Shown piece after piece: positions 6,670-14,781 of a stretch of DNA of 64,000 nucleotides (position 1 is its first letter; each line of letters starts with the position of its first letter). The notes below the pieces were generated by a model. It saw only the letters and a list, made by a program, of their open reading frames with translations, was not told the origin of the DNA and ran no database searches. The translations under genes and the position numbers were made by a program. This DNA is from Allobosea sp. CS1GBMeth4 (GTDB taxonomy: Bacteria > Pseudomonadota > Alphaproteobacteria > Rhizobiales > Beijerinckiaceae), in the NCBI RefSeq assembly GCF_900185715.1, contig NZ_FYAS01000003.1, positions 62,001-126,000 of the forward strand, given 5' to 3'.

Positions 6670-9600
6670 ATGCATCTTCTCCCGACCAGCGAGGTGAGGC
6701 TCGACGACGGCGAAGACGCCGTCGACCTCGCTCTGCCGCCGGGAGACCTCGTCGCGCTCTCCTTCAGCGACAGCGACCTTTCGGCGCTGGCGGCGGCCTA
6801 TTCGTCATGGCCGGGCCTGCCAGCACAGGCGCCTCCCTCCCCCCTTGCGGGGAAGGGTATGGGGTTGGGGGGCGTTCCGCTTGGCGAGCGCTCACCTGGT
6901 CGTTCGCCCCCCACCCCTGCCCCTCCCCGCAAGGGGGAGGGGTTCGCAATTCGCCTCGTGCCGCTCCGGCGCTTCAGGCATCCGCTCTCGATCGACCTGC
7001 TGATCGAGAAGACCCTCGCCAGCTCGCGCTTCGTGCTGCTGCGCTGCCTCGGCGGGCTCGACTATCTCCGCTACGGCGTCGAGCAGATCGCCGGCGCCTG
7101 CCGGCAGCACGGCGTCGCGCTGGCGGTGCTGCCGGGCGACGACCGGGCGGATGAGCGACTGGCCGGCTACGGCACTGTGCCGGCAGAGCTCGCCGAGGAA
7201 CTGCTCGGCTATTTCCACGCCGGCGGCGGTGCCGAGAACATGCGGCGGCTGCTGGGGCGCGTAGAGGGCTATCTGCAAGCGCAGCGCAACCCCTCATCCG
7301 CCTCGGCTTCGCCGAGCCACCTTCTCCCGCAAGGTGAGAAGGGCGGAGCGGCGACGTCAGCCCCCTTCTCCCCTTGCGGGAGAAGGGCGCGGCAGGGGGA
7401 TGAGGGGTCGCGCGACGCCTCCGACCTCGCTCCCATCCCGCTCCTCACCCTCTTCGCCCTCGGCCCGAACGCCGCCCCCCGGCCCTGGCGCGAAGCGCTC
7501 GCGGCCCTGCCCGACGGCGCCCCGCTCGTTCCCGTCCTCGTCTACCGCTCCGGCGTCGCGGCCGGCGATACCGCGATGGTCGAGGCGATCGCGGCAGCTC
7601 TCGCCGAGCGTGGCCTCGCAGCCCTGCCCCTCGCCCTGACCAGCCTCAAGGACGAGAACGTCGCAACCGAGCTCGCCGCGCTGATCGCGGCACGCAAGCC
7701 CGCCCTGATCGTCTCCAGCACGGCCTTCTCGGCGCGCGATGGCGACGGCTTCGTGCTCGACGCCGCCGATTGCCCGATCCTGCAGGCCGTGCCGGTCGGC
7801 AGCGCCCGCGAGGCCTGGGAAGCCTCGCCGCGCGGGCTCTCCACCGCCGACCTCGCCATGCAGGCGGCCCTTCCCGAATTCGACGGCCGGCTCGGCGCCA
7901 TCCCCGTCGCCTACAAGGAGGAGCGCGTCGAGCGCACCACCGGACTGCCGCTGCGCCGGTTCGCACCCGACGCCGACGGCATCGCAGCGCTGGCCGATCT
8001 CGCGGCGAACTGGGTCGCGCTCGGCCGCACGCCGCGGAGCGAGCGCCGGCTCGCTTTGGTGATGTCCGACTATCCCGCCCGCGGCGGCCGCGCCGGCTTC
8101 GCCGTCGGCCTCGACACGCAGGCGAGCGCGCTCGCGATCCGGGAGTTGCTCGGCCAGGCGGGGTATGATGTTGCGCAGGAACCTCCGTCGTTCCGGACAC
8201 GCCGCGCCAGCGGCGCAGCTCCGGAATCCATCGAAGGGCTCCAGTGCTCTACGATGGATTCCGGCGCTCCGCTTGGCTCCGGCCGGAACGACGGCGTTGA
8301 ATTGATGAAGGCGCTGACAAGCGGCCCCGCCGATTTCGCCGTCCCGCTCGCCAGCTACCGCGCCTGGCTCGCCACCATCCCGGCCAGCGCGCGCAATGCG
8401 CTCCTCGCGAGCCAAGGCGTGCCCGAAGCCGACCCCGCCTGCGACGGCGAGGCCTTTCGTTTCCGGCTCGTGCGCTTCGGCAAGCTCGCCATCGCGCTGC
8501 AGCCGCCGCGCGGCGCAGCGCCCGATCGCAAGGCGCGCTATCACGATCCCGATGCGCCGCCGGGCCACGGCTATCTCGCCTTCTATCTCGGCCTGCGCGA
8601 GGTCTTCCGCGCCGATGCGCTGATCCATCTCGGCACGCATGGCACCACCGAATGGCTGCCCGGCAAGGCGGTGGCGCTGTCTGCCGGCTGCTGGCCGCGG
8701 CTCGCGATCGGCTCGCTGCCGGTCGTCTATCCCTATGTCGTCGACGATCCCGGCGAGGCGGCGCCGGCCAAGCGCCGGCTCGGCGCCCTGACGCTCGGCC
8801 ATCTGCCGCCGCCGCTGGCGAGCCATGACGCAGCGGGCGAGGCGGCTCTGCTGCGCGATCTGGTCGAGGAATACGCGCAGGCGCAGGTGCTCGACCCGCG
8901 CCGGGCCGGGCTGGTCGCGCGCGAGATCCTCGACCGGGCCGAGCGCTCCGGCCTCGCCGCGGCGAGCGGCGTCACGCCGGAGCAGGACATGCCGAGCGCG
9001 CTCGCGGCGCTCGACGCCCATCTCTGCGACCTCGCCGAGACCGCCTTCCGCGACGGGCTTCATGTCTTCGGCTCCTCCGCGGCCGACCCGGCGTCGGCCG
9101 AGAGCGAGCGCCGCAACCTGCTGAAGGCGCTCGATGCCGGCTTCGTGCCGCCCGGCCCGGCCGGCGCGCCGCATCGCGGCCGGCCCGACGTGCTGCCGAG
9201 CGGACGCAATCTCTCCACGCTCGACCCGCGCGCCCTGCCGACCCGTGCGGCCGCCAGGCTCGGCGCCAAGGCGGCACAGGCCGTCATCGCCCGCCATCTC
9301 CAGGACGAGGGCGACTATCCGCGCCGGATCGTGATGGATCTCTGGGCCTCGCCGACCCTGCGCTCGGGCGGCGAGGACATCGCCCATGCCCTGCATCTGA
9401 TGGGCGTCGAGCCGGTCTGGGACCATGGCTCGGCGCGCGTGACCGGCTTCGCGATCATCCCGCAGGCCAAGCTCGCGGCGCCGCGCGCCGACGTCACCAT
9501 CCGCATCTCCGGCGCCTTCCGCGACACATTCCCGGCGCAGATCGCCCTGCTCGACGGAGCGGCGCGCGCCGTCGCGGCGCTCGACGAGCCCGACGAGTGG

Positions 9601-10332
9601 AACGAACCGGCAGCGGCCCGCCGCCGCGGCGAGTCGGGCGCGCGCATCTTCGGCGCCGCCCCGGGCCGCTACGGCGCCGCCATGGCCGACCGCGCACTCG
9701 ACGGCGACTGGCAGGCGCGCGCAGAGCTCGGCGACGCCTATCTCGCCGCGACCAGCCACGCCTATGGCGGGGCGGAGGGCGCGGCAGCGCCGGATAGCGG
9801 CTTTGCCGATCGCGTCGCGGAAGCCCAGGCCTTCGTCCATGTCAGCGACACGGCCGGACGCGACATCCTCGAGGCGACCAGCGCCGCCGATGCGATCGGC
9901 GGCTTCGTCGCGGCGATGCAGGCCAGGGGCGGCGAGGCGGCGCTCTACAGCCTCGACACCTCCGATCCCGACAGGCCGAGGGCACGCAGCCTTTCCGAGG
10001 ACATGTCGCGCATCGTCCACGGCCGGCTCTGCCACCCCAGGTGGATCGAGAGCCATCTCGCGCATGGCTGGCGCGGCGCGGCCGAGCTCGCCGAGGCAGT
10101 CGATGCGCTCTTCGTCTATGCCGCCAGCACCGATGCGGTCCCGGACGCCCTGTTCGACGCGGTGTTCCAGGCCTATTGCGGCGACCCCACCACCTGGCGG
10201 GCGCTGGAGCAGGCGAATGCGCCGGCCGCCACCTCGATCCGCTCGCGCCTCACCGAGGCCCAAGAGCGCGGGCTCTGGCAGAGCCGGCTGAACTCGGCAG
10301 CGATGCTGACCGGAGAGGAGGTCGCCGAATGA
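6670..10332 (+). CDS. cobN: Cobaltochelatase subunit CobN, with three in-frame palindromic-repeat insertions
   Basis: A 1220-residue large subunit of the ATP-dependent aerobic cobaltochelatase (CobN/CobS/CobT), homologous to BchH/ChlH, which inserts Co(II) into hydrogenobyrinic acid a,c-diamide. Family motifs include IHLGTHGTTEWLPGKAVALS (about residues 655-674), YPYVVDDPGEAAPAKRR, and the C-terminal SLSEDMSRIVHGRLCHPRWI. Three low-complexity stretches at about residues 54-92, 207-246 and 506-542 coincide with palindromic repeats yet keep the frame open. The chelatase partners CobS and CobT are not in the window. The stop overlaps the cobG start (ATGA). The middle insertion falls between the N-terminal part and the main chelatase region, probably in surface loops. 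Confidence 0.96.
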   Translation: MHLLPTSEVRLDDGEDAVDLALPPGDLVALSFSDSDLSALAAAYSSWPGLPAQAPPSPLAGKGMGLGGVPLGERSPGRSPPTPAPPRKGEGFAIRLVPLRRFRHPLSIDLLIEKTLASSRFVLLRCLGGLDYLRYGVEQIAGACRQHGVALAVLPGDDRADERLAGYGTVPAELAEELLGYFHAGGGAENMRRLLGRVEGYLQAQRNPSSASASPSHLLPQGEKGGAATSAPFSPCGRRARQGDEGSRDASDLAPIPLLTLFALGPNAAPRPWREALAALPDGAPLVPVLVYRSGVAAGDTAMVEAIAAALAERGLAALPLALTSLKDENVATELAALIAARKPALIVSSTAFSARDGDGFVLDAADCPILQAVPVGSAREAWEASPRGLSTADLAMQAALPEFDGRLGAIPVAYKEERVERTTGLPLRRFAPDADGIAALADLAANWVALGRTPRSERRLALVMSDYPARGGRAGFAVGLDTQASALAIRELLGQAGYDVAQEPPSFRTRRASGAAPESIEGLQCSTMDSGAPLGSGRNDGVELMKALTSGPADFAVPLASYRAWLATIPASARNALLASQGVPEADPACDGEAFRFRLVRFGKLAIALQPPRGAAPDRKARYHDPDAPPGHGYLAFYLGLREVFRADALIHLGTHGTTEWLPGKAVALSAGCWPRLAIGSLPVVYPYVVDDPGEAAPAKRRLGALTLGHLPPPLASHDAAGEAALLRDLVEEYAQAQVLDPRRAGLVAREILDRAERSGLAAASGVTPEQDMPSALAALDAHLCDLAETAFRDGLHVFGSSAADPASAESERRNLLKALDAGFVPPGPAGAPHRGRPDVLPSGRNLSTLDPRALPTRAAARLGAKAAQAVIARHLQDEGDYPRRIVMDLWASPTLRSGGEDIAHALHLMGVEPVWDHGSARVTGFAIIPQAKLAAPRADVTIRISGAFRDTFPAQIALLDGAARAVAALDEPDEWNEPAAARRRGESGARIFGAAPGRYGAAMADRALDGDWQARAELGDAYLAATSHAYGGAEGAAAPDSGFADRVAEAQAFVHVSDTAGRDILEATSAADAIGGFVAAMQARGGEAALYSLDTSDPDRPRARSLSEDMSRIVHGRLCHPRWIESHLAHGWRGAAELAEAVDALFVYAASTDAVPDALFDAVFQAYCGDPTTWRALEQANAPAATSIRSRLTEAQERGLWQSRLNSAAMLTGEEVAE
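6832..6942. repeat. Palindromic repeat element inside cobN, copy 1
   Basis: A 111-base (37-codon) inverted repeat. The left arm contains CCCCCCTTGCGGGGAAGGG and the right arm CCCCTCCCCGCAAGGGGGAG, with an inner pairing of GGGGGGCG to CGCCCCCC. It encodes a Pro/Gly-rich stretch at residues 54-92 of CobN. The core CCTTGCGGG/CCCGCAAGG recurs in copy 2 and between cobI and cobJ. Confidence 0.75.
7289..7408. repeat. Palindromic repeat element inside cobN, copy 2
   Basis: A 120-base (40-codon) element bounded by perfect 11-base terminal inverted repeats ACCCCTCATCC (7289-7299) and GGATGAGGGGT (7398-7408). Internally, CCTTCTCCCGCAAGG pairs with CCCTTGCGGGAGAAGG. A half-copy with the same outer end and core lies between cobI and cobJ (13220-13268). 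It is read through as residues 207-246 of CobN. Confidence 0.82.
8185..8294. repeat. Palindromic repeat element inside cobN, copy 3 (different family)
   Basis: A 110-base element with perfect 12-base ends CCGTCGTTCCGG (8185-8196) and CCGGAACGACGG (8283-8294). A nested inverted pair CCGGAATCCATCG / CGATGGATTCCGG lies inside. It encodes about residues 506-542 of CobN without breaking the frame. Sequence differs from copies 1 and 2. Confidence 0.82.
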
Positions 10333-11627
10333 CCGTCCCGGTTCGCGAGACGATGCGGCGCGGCTGGTGCCCCGGCACCTTGCGGCCGATGCAGACGGGC
10401 GATGGCCTGCTGGTGCGCCTGCATCCGCCGCGCAACGCGCTGACGCCCGGCCAGCTCGCCGACATCGCCGGGCTCGCCGGCCGCTACGGGAACGGCCAGG
10501 TCGAGATCTCGAGCCGCGGCAAGCTGCAATTGCGCGGCATCCGCGCCGAGGCCCATCCGGCGCTGGTCGACGAGCTGCTGGCGGCAGGCCTCGTCGACGA
10601 AGCCGGGGGCGATGGCCCCAACAAGCTGGTGCTCGCCTCGCCGCTCGCCGGACGGGCGGCGGACGAGCTGGTCGACGCCGCCGTGCTGGCGGAGGCGGTC
10701 GAGCAAGCCGGCCGCGCCATCGCCGGGCTGCCGGCGAAAGTCTCGATCGCCGTCGACGGTGGCGGAGCTCTGGCGCTCGACGGCTTCGCCGTCGATCTGA
10801 GATTGCGGGCGATCTCGGCCGAGGCGGTCGGCTTCAGCCTGCCGGGCGGGCGCTGGCTCGGGCCGGTCGCCCTGGCCGAGGCGCCCGGGCGGGCAGCCCG
10901 GCTGCTCGGCGGCTTCGCGGCGATCTGCCGCCGCTCCGAGTTGGTGCGGCGCATGCGCGATCTCGAGCCGGACGCGCTGGCGGCGCTGGCCGATGCTTGC
11001 GGACTGCCGGCGCTGGCCGCACCCGCGCTCCGGGTACGGCCCGAACCCGTCGGCCTCGTTCGGGAGCGCGACGGCTGCGTCGCCCTGCTGGTCTCTCTTC
11101 CCTTCGGCCGCACGGATGCCGAGGGACTGGGCCGGATCGCCGATCTCGCCGACACGGCCGGCACGGACGAGATCAGGCTCTCGCCCTGGCGTGGGTTCGC
11201 TTTCTGCGGACTCTCCGCCGGTGCGGCGGACGCCCTGCGCGATGCCCTGCGGGGCGCAGGGCTCATCACCAAGGCCGGCGATCCGCGCCTCGCGGTCGCC
11301 GCCTGCTCCGGCGCACCGGCCTGCGCGCGCGGCGAGGTCCCGGCCCTGGCCGACGCCGCGCCGCTGACCGGCGCGCTCGCTGCGCTGCTGTCGGACGGGC
11401 TCTCGCTGCACGTGTCGGGATGCGTGAAGTCCTGTGCCCGGCCCGGCAGCGCCGATCTCACCCTGGTCGGCCGCGAGGGGCGCTACGAGGTGATCCTGGG
11501 CGGCGACACCCGCGCCGCCGCGACCGCCAGCCTCAGCCTCCCGGACCTTGTGCGCCGGCTCGAACCGGGTCAGGACATCCGCGCGCGCCTGGAAGCGGCA
11601 CGCCACCACCAGCAGGTCGAACGTTGA
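10329..11627 (+). CDS. cobG: Precorrin-3B synthase
   Basis: A 432-residue iron-sulfur mono-oxygenase of the sulfite/nitrite reductase fold. It converts precorrin-3A to precorrin-3B (hydroxylation plus gamma-lactone formation) in the aerobic corrin pathway. The N-terminal ferredoxin-like half has RRGWCPGTLRPMQTGDGLLV, and a family-typical SRGKLQLRGI follows. The C-terminal half carries the 4Fe-4S cysteines in ACSGAPACARGE and VSGCVKSCARPG. The ATG at 10329 overlaps the cobN stop. A CobG rather than the flavoprotein CobZ marks the oxygen-dependent route of P. denitrificans type. Confidence 0.94.
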   Translation: MTVPVRETMRRGWCPGTLRPMQTGDGLLVRLHPPRNALTPGQLADIAGLAGRYGNGQVEISSRGKLQLRGIRAEAHPALVDELLAAGLVDEAGGDGPNKLVLASPLAGRAADELVDAAVLAEAVEQAGRAIAGLPAKVSIAVDGGGALALDGFAVDLRLRAISAEAVGFSLPGGRWLGPVALAEAPGRAARLLGGFAAICRRSELVRRMRDLEPDALAALADACGLPALAAPALRVRPEPVGLVRERDGCVALLVSLPFGRTDAEGLGRIADLADTAGTDEIRLSPWRGFAFCGLSAGAADALRDALRGAGLITKAGDPRLAVAACSGAPACARGEVPALADAAPLTGALAALLSDGLSLHVSGCVKSCARPGSADLTLVGREGRYEVILGGDTRAAATASLSLPDLVRRLEPGQDIRARLEAARHHQQVER

Positions 11628-12256
11628 ACACGCGCCACGCCTATATCCGCGACGGAGCCGCGATCTACGAGCGCTCCTTCGCCATCATCCGGGCCGAATC
11701 CGACCTGTCGCGCTTTTCGGGGGCGGCGGAGCGGATCGTGGTGCGGATGATCCACGCCTGCGGCATGACCGACCTGCCGAAGGACGTGGCGATGTCGCCG
11801 GATTTCGCCGAGGTCGCCGAGGCGACGCTGGCGAAGGGCGCGCCGATCCTGTGCGACGCGCGCATGGTCGCCGACGGGATCACCCGCGCGCGCCTGCCGG
11901 CGAAGAACGCCGTGATCTGCACGCTTGCCGACGCGGCCGTGCCGCAGCTCGCCAGGGAGATGGGCACGACCCGCTCGGCCGCGGCGATGGAGCTGTGGCG
12001 CCCGCATCTCGACGGCAGCCTCGTCGTCATCGGCAACGCGCCGACCTCGCTGTTCCGCCTGCTCGACATGCTCGACGAGGGCGCGCCAAAGCCGGCGGCG
12101 GTGATCGGCATTCCCGTCGGCTTCGTCGGCGCGGCCGAATCGAAGGAAGCGCTGGCGCAGGACGGGCGCGTGCCCTTCCTCGTCGTTCATGGCCGGCGCG
12201 GCGGCTCGGCCATGGCGGCTGCGGCCGTCAACGCGCTGGCACAGGTGAAGGAATGA
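11624..12256 (+). CDS. cobH: Precorrin-8X methylmutase
   Basis: A 210-residue cytoplasmic enzyme that moves the C11 methyl of precorrin-8X to C12, giving hydrogenobyrinic acid. The start is a TTG (11624-11626) overlapping the cobG stop as TTGA. No ATG gives a full-length protein, and starting here yields NTRHAYIRDGAAIYERSFAI, the conserved N-terminus. Other family landmarks are the histidine region VVRMIHACGMTDLPKDV (about residues 41-57), containing the catalytic His, and ILCDARMVADGI. The C-terminal half holds GIPVGFVGAAESKEAL. It is part of the tightly overlapped cobN-cobG-cobH-cobI run. Confidence 0.95.
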   Translation: MNTRHAYIRDGAAIYERSFAIIRAESDLSRFSGAAERIVVRMIHACGMTDLPKDVAMSPDFAEVAEATLAKGAPILCDARMVADGITRARLPAKNAVICTLADAAVPQLAREMGTTRSAAAMELWRPHLDGSLVVIGNAPTSLFRLLDMLDEGAPKPAAVIGIPVGFVGAAESKEALAQDGRVPFLVVHGRRGGSAMAAAAVNALAQVKE

Positions 12257-13005
12257 GCGGCGTGAGCGAACAGACGCCCCGCACCCTGCTCTACGGCGTC
12301 GGCCTCGGCCCGGGCGATCCCGACTATATGACCGTGCGCGCCCGCGACGTGATCCGCGAGGCCGACCGGCTCGTGCACTTCTGCAAGCGCGGCAAGCGCG
12401 GCAATGCCCGCGTCACCGCCGACGCCGTCATCGCGCCCGACCCGGCCCGCGAGATCGCGCTCGCCTTCCCGGTGACGATCGAGGTCCCGGTCGAGGACGA
12501 GGGCTATACCGGCCCGATCGCGGCTTTCTACGACGAAGCGGCCGAGCGGCTCGCCGGCGAGATGGCGCAAGGCCGCAGCGTCGCCGTGCTGTGCGACGGC
12601 GATCCGTTCTTCTACGGCTCCTTCATGCATCTGTGGCGCCGCCTGGCGCATCGCTTTCCGACCGAGGTGGTGCCGGGCGTGACCGGCATGGCCGGGGCCT
12701 GGGCCCGCGCGGACGCTCCGATCAGCTGGGGCGACGACGTGATGACGGTGGTGCCCGGCACGCTCGCCGAAGGCGAGCTGACGCGCCGGCTGGTCGATAC
12801 GGACGCCGCCGTGATCATGAAGCTCGGCCGCAACCTGCCCAAGGTGCGCCGCGCCCTGCAGGCGGCGGGGCTGATCGAACGCGCGATCTATGTCGAGCGC
12901 GCCACCATGGCGGGCCAGGTGGTGACGCGCCTCGCCGACAAGAGCGACGACGAAGCGCCCTATTTCTCGATGATCCTCGTCCCCGGCGAAGGGCGGCGGC
13001 TGTGA
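12253..13005 (+). CDS. cobI: Precorrin-2 C(20)-methyltransferase
   Basis: A 250-residue SAM-dependent tetrapyrrole methylase that makes precorrin-3A from precorrin-2. It has the family N-terminus LYGVGLGPGDPDYMTVRA (about residues 12-29), the SAM-binding CDGDPFFYGSFMHL (about 114-127) and PGVTGMAGAWARA. The ATG at 12253 overlaps the cobH stop. This is the last gene before a 280-base gap filled with palindromic elements. cobJ, the enzyme for a later step, follows on the same strand, so transcription may continue through. Confidence 0.95.
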   Translation: MSGVSEQTPRTLLYGVGLGPGDPDYMTVRARDVIREADRLVHFCKRGKRGNARVTADAVIAPDPAREIALAFPVTIEVPVEDEGYTGPIAAFYDEAAERLAGEMAQGRSVAVLCDGDPFFYGSFMHLWRRLAHRFPTEVVPGVTGMAGAWARADAPISWGDDVMTVVPGTLAEGELTRRLVDTDAAVIMKLGRNLPKVRRALQAAGLIERAIYVERATMAGQVVTRLADKSDDEAPYFSMILVPGEGRRL

Positions 13006-13062
13006 GGGATATTCAACACGCAGTCGTTGTTCGAGAGAGCGATGACAGGCGCGACCCACCCG

Positions 13063-13105
13063 CTTCCCCCTTGCGGAAGAGGGCTGGGGTGAGGGCGCGC
13101 GCGAC
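13063..13105. repeat. Degenerate CCTTGCGG-type repeat fragment
   Basis: The stretch CTTCCCCCTTGCGGAAGAGG followed by GCTGGGGTGAGGGCG resembles one arm of the element inserted as copy 1 in cobN. It is the first of three repeat pieces in the cobI-cobJ gap. Confidence 0.5.
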
Positions 13106-13112
13106 CCTTCCG

Positions 13113-13205
13113 CGTCATGGTCGGGCTTGTCCCGACCATCCACGTCTTCCTCCACGCGATGCGGCGTTCAAGATGTGGATGCTCGCCACAAGGGCGAGCA
13201 TGACG
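13113..13205. repeat. Intergenic palindromic element, CGTCATG...CATGACG type
   Basis: Outer arms CGTCATGGTCGGGC and GGCGAGCATGACG bracket two smaller hairpins, GGTCGGGCTTGTCCCGACC and GCTCGCCACAAGGGCGAGC. The ends match the 3796-3873 element. Non-coding, in the cobI-cobJ gap. Confidence 0.65.
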
Positions 13206-13219
13206 GATAGACCTTTGCG

Positions 13220-13268
13220 ACCCCTCATCCGGCCCTTCGGGCCACCTTCTCCCGCAAGGGGAGAAGGG
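13220..13268. repeat. Half copy of the ACCCCTCATCC element
   Basis: ACCCCTCATCC (13220-13230), then CCACCTTCTCCCGCAAGGGG and AGAAGGG: the left half of the element found as copy 2 inside cobN, with one terminal repeat present and the distal GGATGAGGGGT end absent. It lies 17 bases before cobJ. Confidence 0.7.
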
Positions 13269-13285
13269 AAGAGCGGAGCCCGCCC

Positions 13286-14077
13286 ATGACCGGCTCGCTC
13301 GCCATCATCGGCCTCGGCCCGGGCGAGGCGCGCTATCTGACGCCCTCGGCACAGGCGGCGCTCGAGGCCGCCAGCGATCTCGTCGGCTACGGGCCCTATC
13401 TCGAGCGCGTGCCGGCGCGCGCCGGCCAGACCAAGCACGCCTCCGACAACCGCGTCGAGGTCGAGCGCGCGCGGCATGCGCTGGCGCTCGCAGCCGAGGG
13501 CAAGGCCGTCGCGGTCGTCTCGGGCGGCGATCCCGGCGTCTTCGCCATGGCGGCGGCGGTGTTCGAGGCGCTCGAAGCGGGGGAGCCGTCCTGGCGCAGG
13601 CTTCCGATCACGGTCGAGCCGGGCGTCACCGCGATGCTGGCGGCGGCGGCCAGGGCCGGCGCGCCGCTCGGCGGCGATTTCTGCGCGATCTCGCTCTCGG
13701 ACAATCTCAAGCCCTGGGAGGTCGTCACGGCGCGGCTGCTGGCGGCGCTCACGGCCGATTTCGTGATCGCGCTCTACAACCCGATCTCGAAGGCGAGGCC
13801 CTGGCAGCTCGGCAGGGCGCTGGAGCTGGCCGCGACGATCCGCGCGCCGGAGACGCCGGTGATCTTCGCCCGCGCGGTCGGGCGGCCCGACGAGAGCTTG
13901 CGGATCCTCGGCCTCGCCGACGCCGTCGCTGCGGCCGGTAGCGCCGATATGGCGACCCTGGTGATGATCGGCGCCGCCGCGACGCGCCTGATCCCGCGCG
14001 AGGGAACGAGCCCGATCGTCTATACGCCGCGCTCGGTGACGAAGAGCCCCTGCGCCACCAGCCAGGGCAGGACCTGA
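13286..14077 (+). CDS. cobJ: Precorrin-3B C(17)-methyltransferase
   Basis: A 263-residue SAM-dependent methylase that methylates C17 and drives ring contraction to precorrin-4. Family motifs are the start LAIIGLGPGEARYLTP, DLVGYGPYLERVP (about residues 33-45), the SAM site VVSGGDPGVFAMAAAVFEAL (about 75-94), and ALYNPISKARPWQL. The normal family end, GTSPIVYTPRS, comes about residue 250. The remaining dozen residues are read from sequence antisense to the end of cobK, with which the gene overlaps by 58 bases tail to tail. A gap of repeats separates it from cobI. Confidence 0.95.
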   Translation: MTGSLAIIGLGPGEARYLTPSAQAALEAASDLVGYGPYLERVPARAGQTKHASDNRVEVERARHALALAAEGKAVAVVSGGDPGVFAMAAAVFEALEAGEPSWRRLPITVEPGVTAMLAAAARAGAPLGGDFCAISLSDNLKPWEVVTARLLAALTADFVIALYNPISKARPWQLGRALELAATIRAPETPVIFARAVGRPDESLRILGLADAVAAAGSADMATLVMIGAAATRLIPREGTSPIVYTPRSVTKSPCATSQGRT

Positions 14078-14781
14078 TCGATATGCTCGACGGTCTCGAC
14101 ATCGGGCTTGGGCGGCCGCTCGATCATGATCACCGGCAAGGAGAGGCGGCGCGCCGCGACGAGCTTGCCGAGGGTCATCGGCCCGCCGGCATTCTTGCTG
14201 ACGAGGATTTCGATGCTCTCCTCGCGCATCAGCGCTTCCTCGGCGTCCGCCTCGAAGGGCCCGCGCTGCTGCAGCACCCTGGCGTGCGGCAGCGGCAGAT
14301 CGCCGACCGGCTCGATCACCCGGATCAGATAATGGTGCTGCGGAGCGGCGAAGAAATGCGGCAGCTCGAGCCGGCCGATGGTCAGGAAGACGCGGCGCGG
14401 CGCGTCGCCGAGCGCCTCGACCGCGGCATCGATGTCGGGCACGCTCTTCCAGCGGTCGCCGGCCTGCGGCTTCCAGGATGCGCGCCTGATCGCGAGCAGC
14501 GGCACGCCTTCCGCCTTGCAGGCGGCCTGCGCGTGATAGGGCATGATCGCGGCGAAGGGATGGGTCGCGTCGATGACCGCCACGACGCGCTCCTCGACGA
14601 GATACTGCCTGAGACCGGCGATGCCGCCGAAACCGCCGGTGCGGGTCGGCAAGGACAGGGGGCGCGGATCGGACGTATGGCCCGCGAGCGAGATCACGGC
14701 GCGAATCTCGGGTGCCTGCTCAGCCAGGAGCTGATCGAGTGCTGCCGCTTCGCTGGTGCCGCCGAGGATGAGGACCGTCAT
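14020..14781 (-). CDS. cobK: Precorrin-6A reductase
   Basis: A 253-residue NADPH-dependent enzyme reducing precorrin-6A to precorrin-6B. It begins MTVLILGGTSEAAALDQLLA, the dinucleotide-binding start of CobK/CbiJ, followed by TRTGGFGGIAGLRQYL, DATHPFAAIMPYHAQAAC (about residues 70-87) and ILVSKNAGGPMTLGKLVAAR, all family signatures. It is the only minus-strand cob gene between cobU and the end of the locus. Its ATG shares a single CATG with the start of cobL, and its 3' end overlaps the cobJ 3' end. Confidence 0.95.
   Translation of the reverse strand: MTVLILGGTSEAAALDQLLAEQAPEIRAVISLAGHTSDPRPLSLPTRTGGFGGIAGLRQYLVEERVVAVIDATHPFAAIMPYHAQAACKAEGVPLLAIRRASWKPQAGDRWKSVPDIDAAVEALGDAPRRVFLTIGRLELPHFFAAPQHHYLIRVIEPVGDLPLPHARVLQQRGPFEADAEEALMREESIEILVSKNAGGPMTLGKLVAARRLSLPVIMIERPPKPDVETVEHIDQVLPWLVAQGLFVTERGV

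Noticed and set aside
7357-10263. A 968-codon open frame antisense to cobN
   Set aside because: High-GC shadow of the cobN codon pattern; no domain, signal or start context, and the sense frame is unmistakably CobN.
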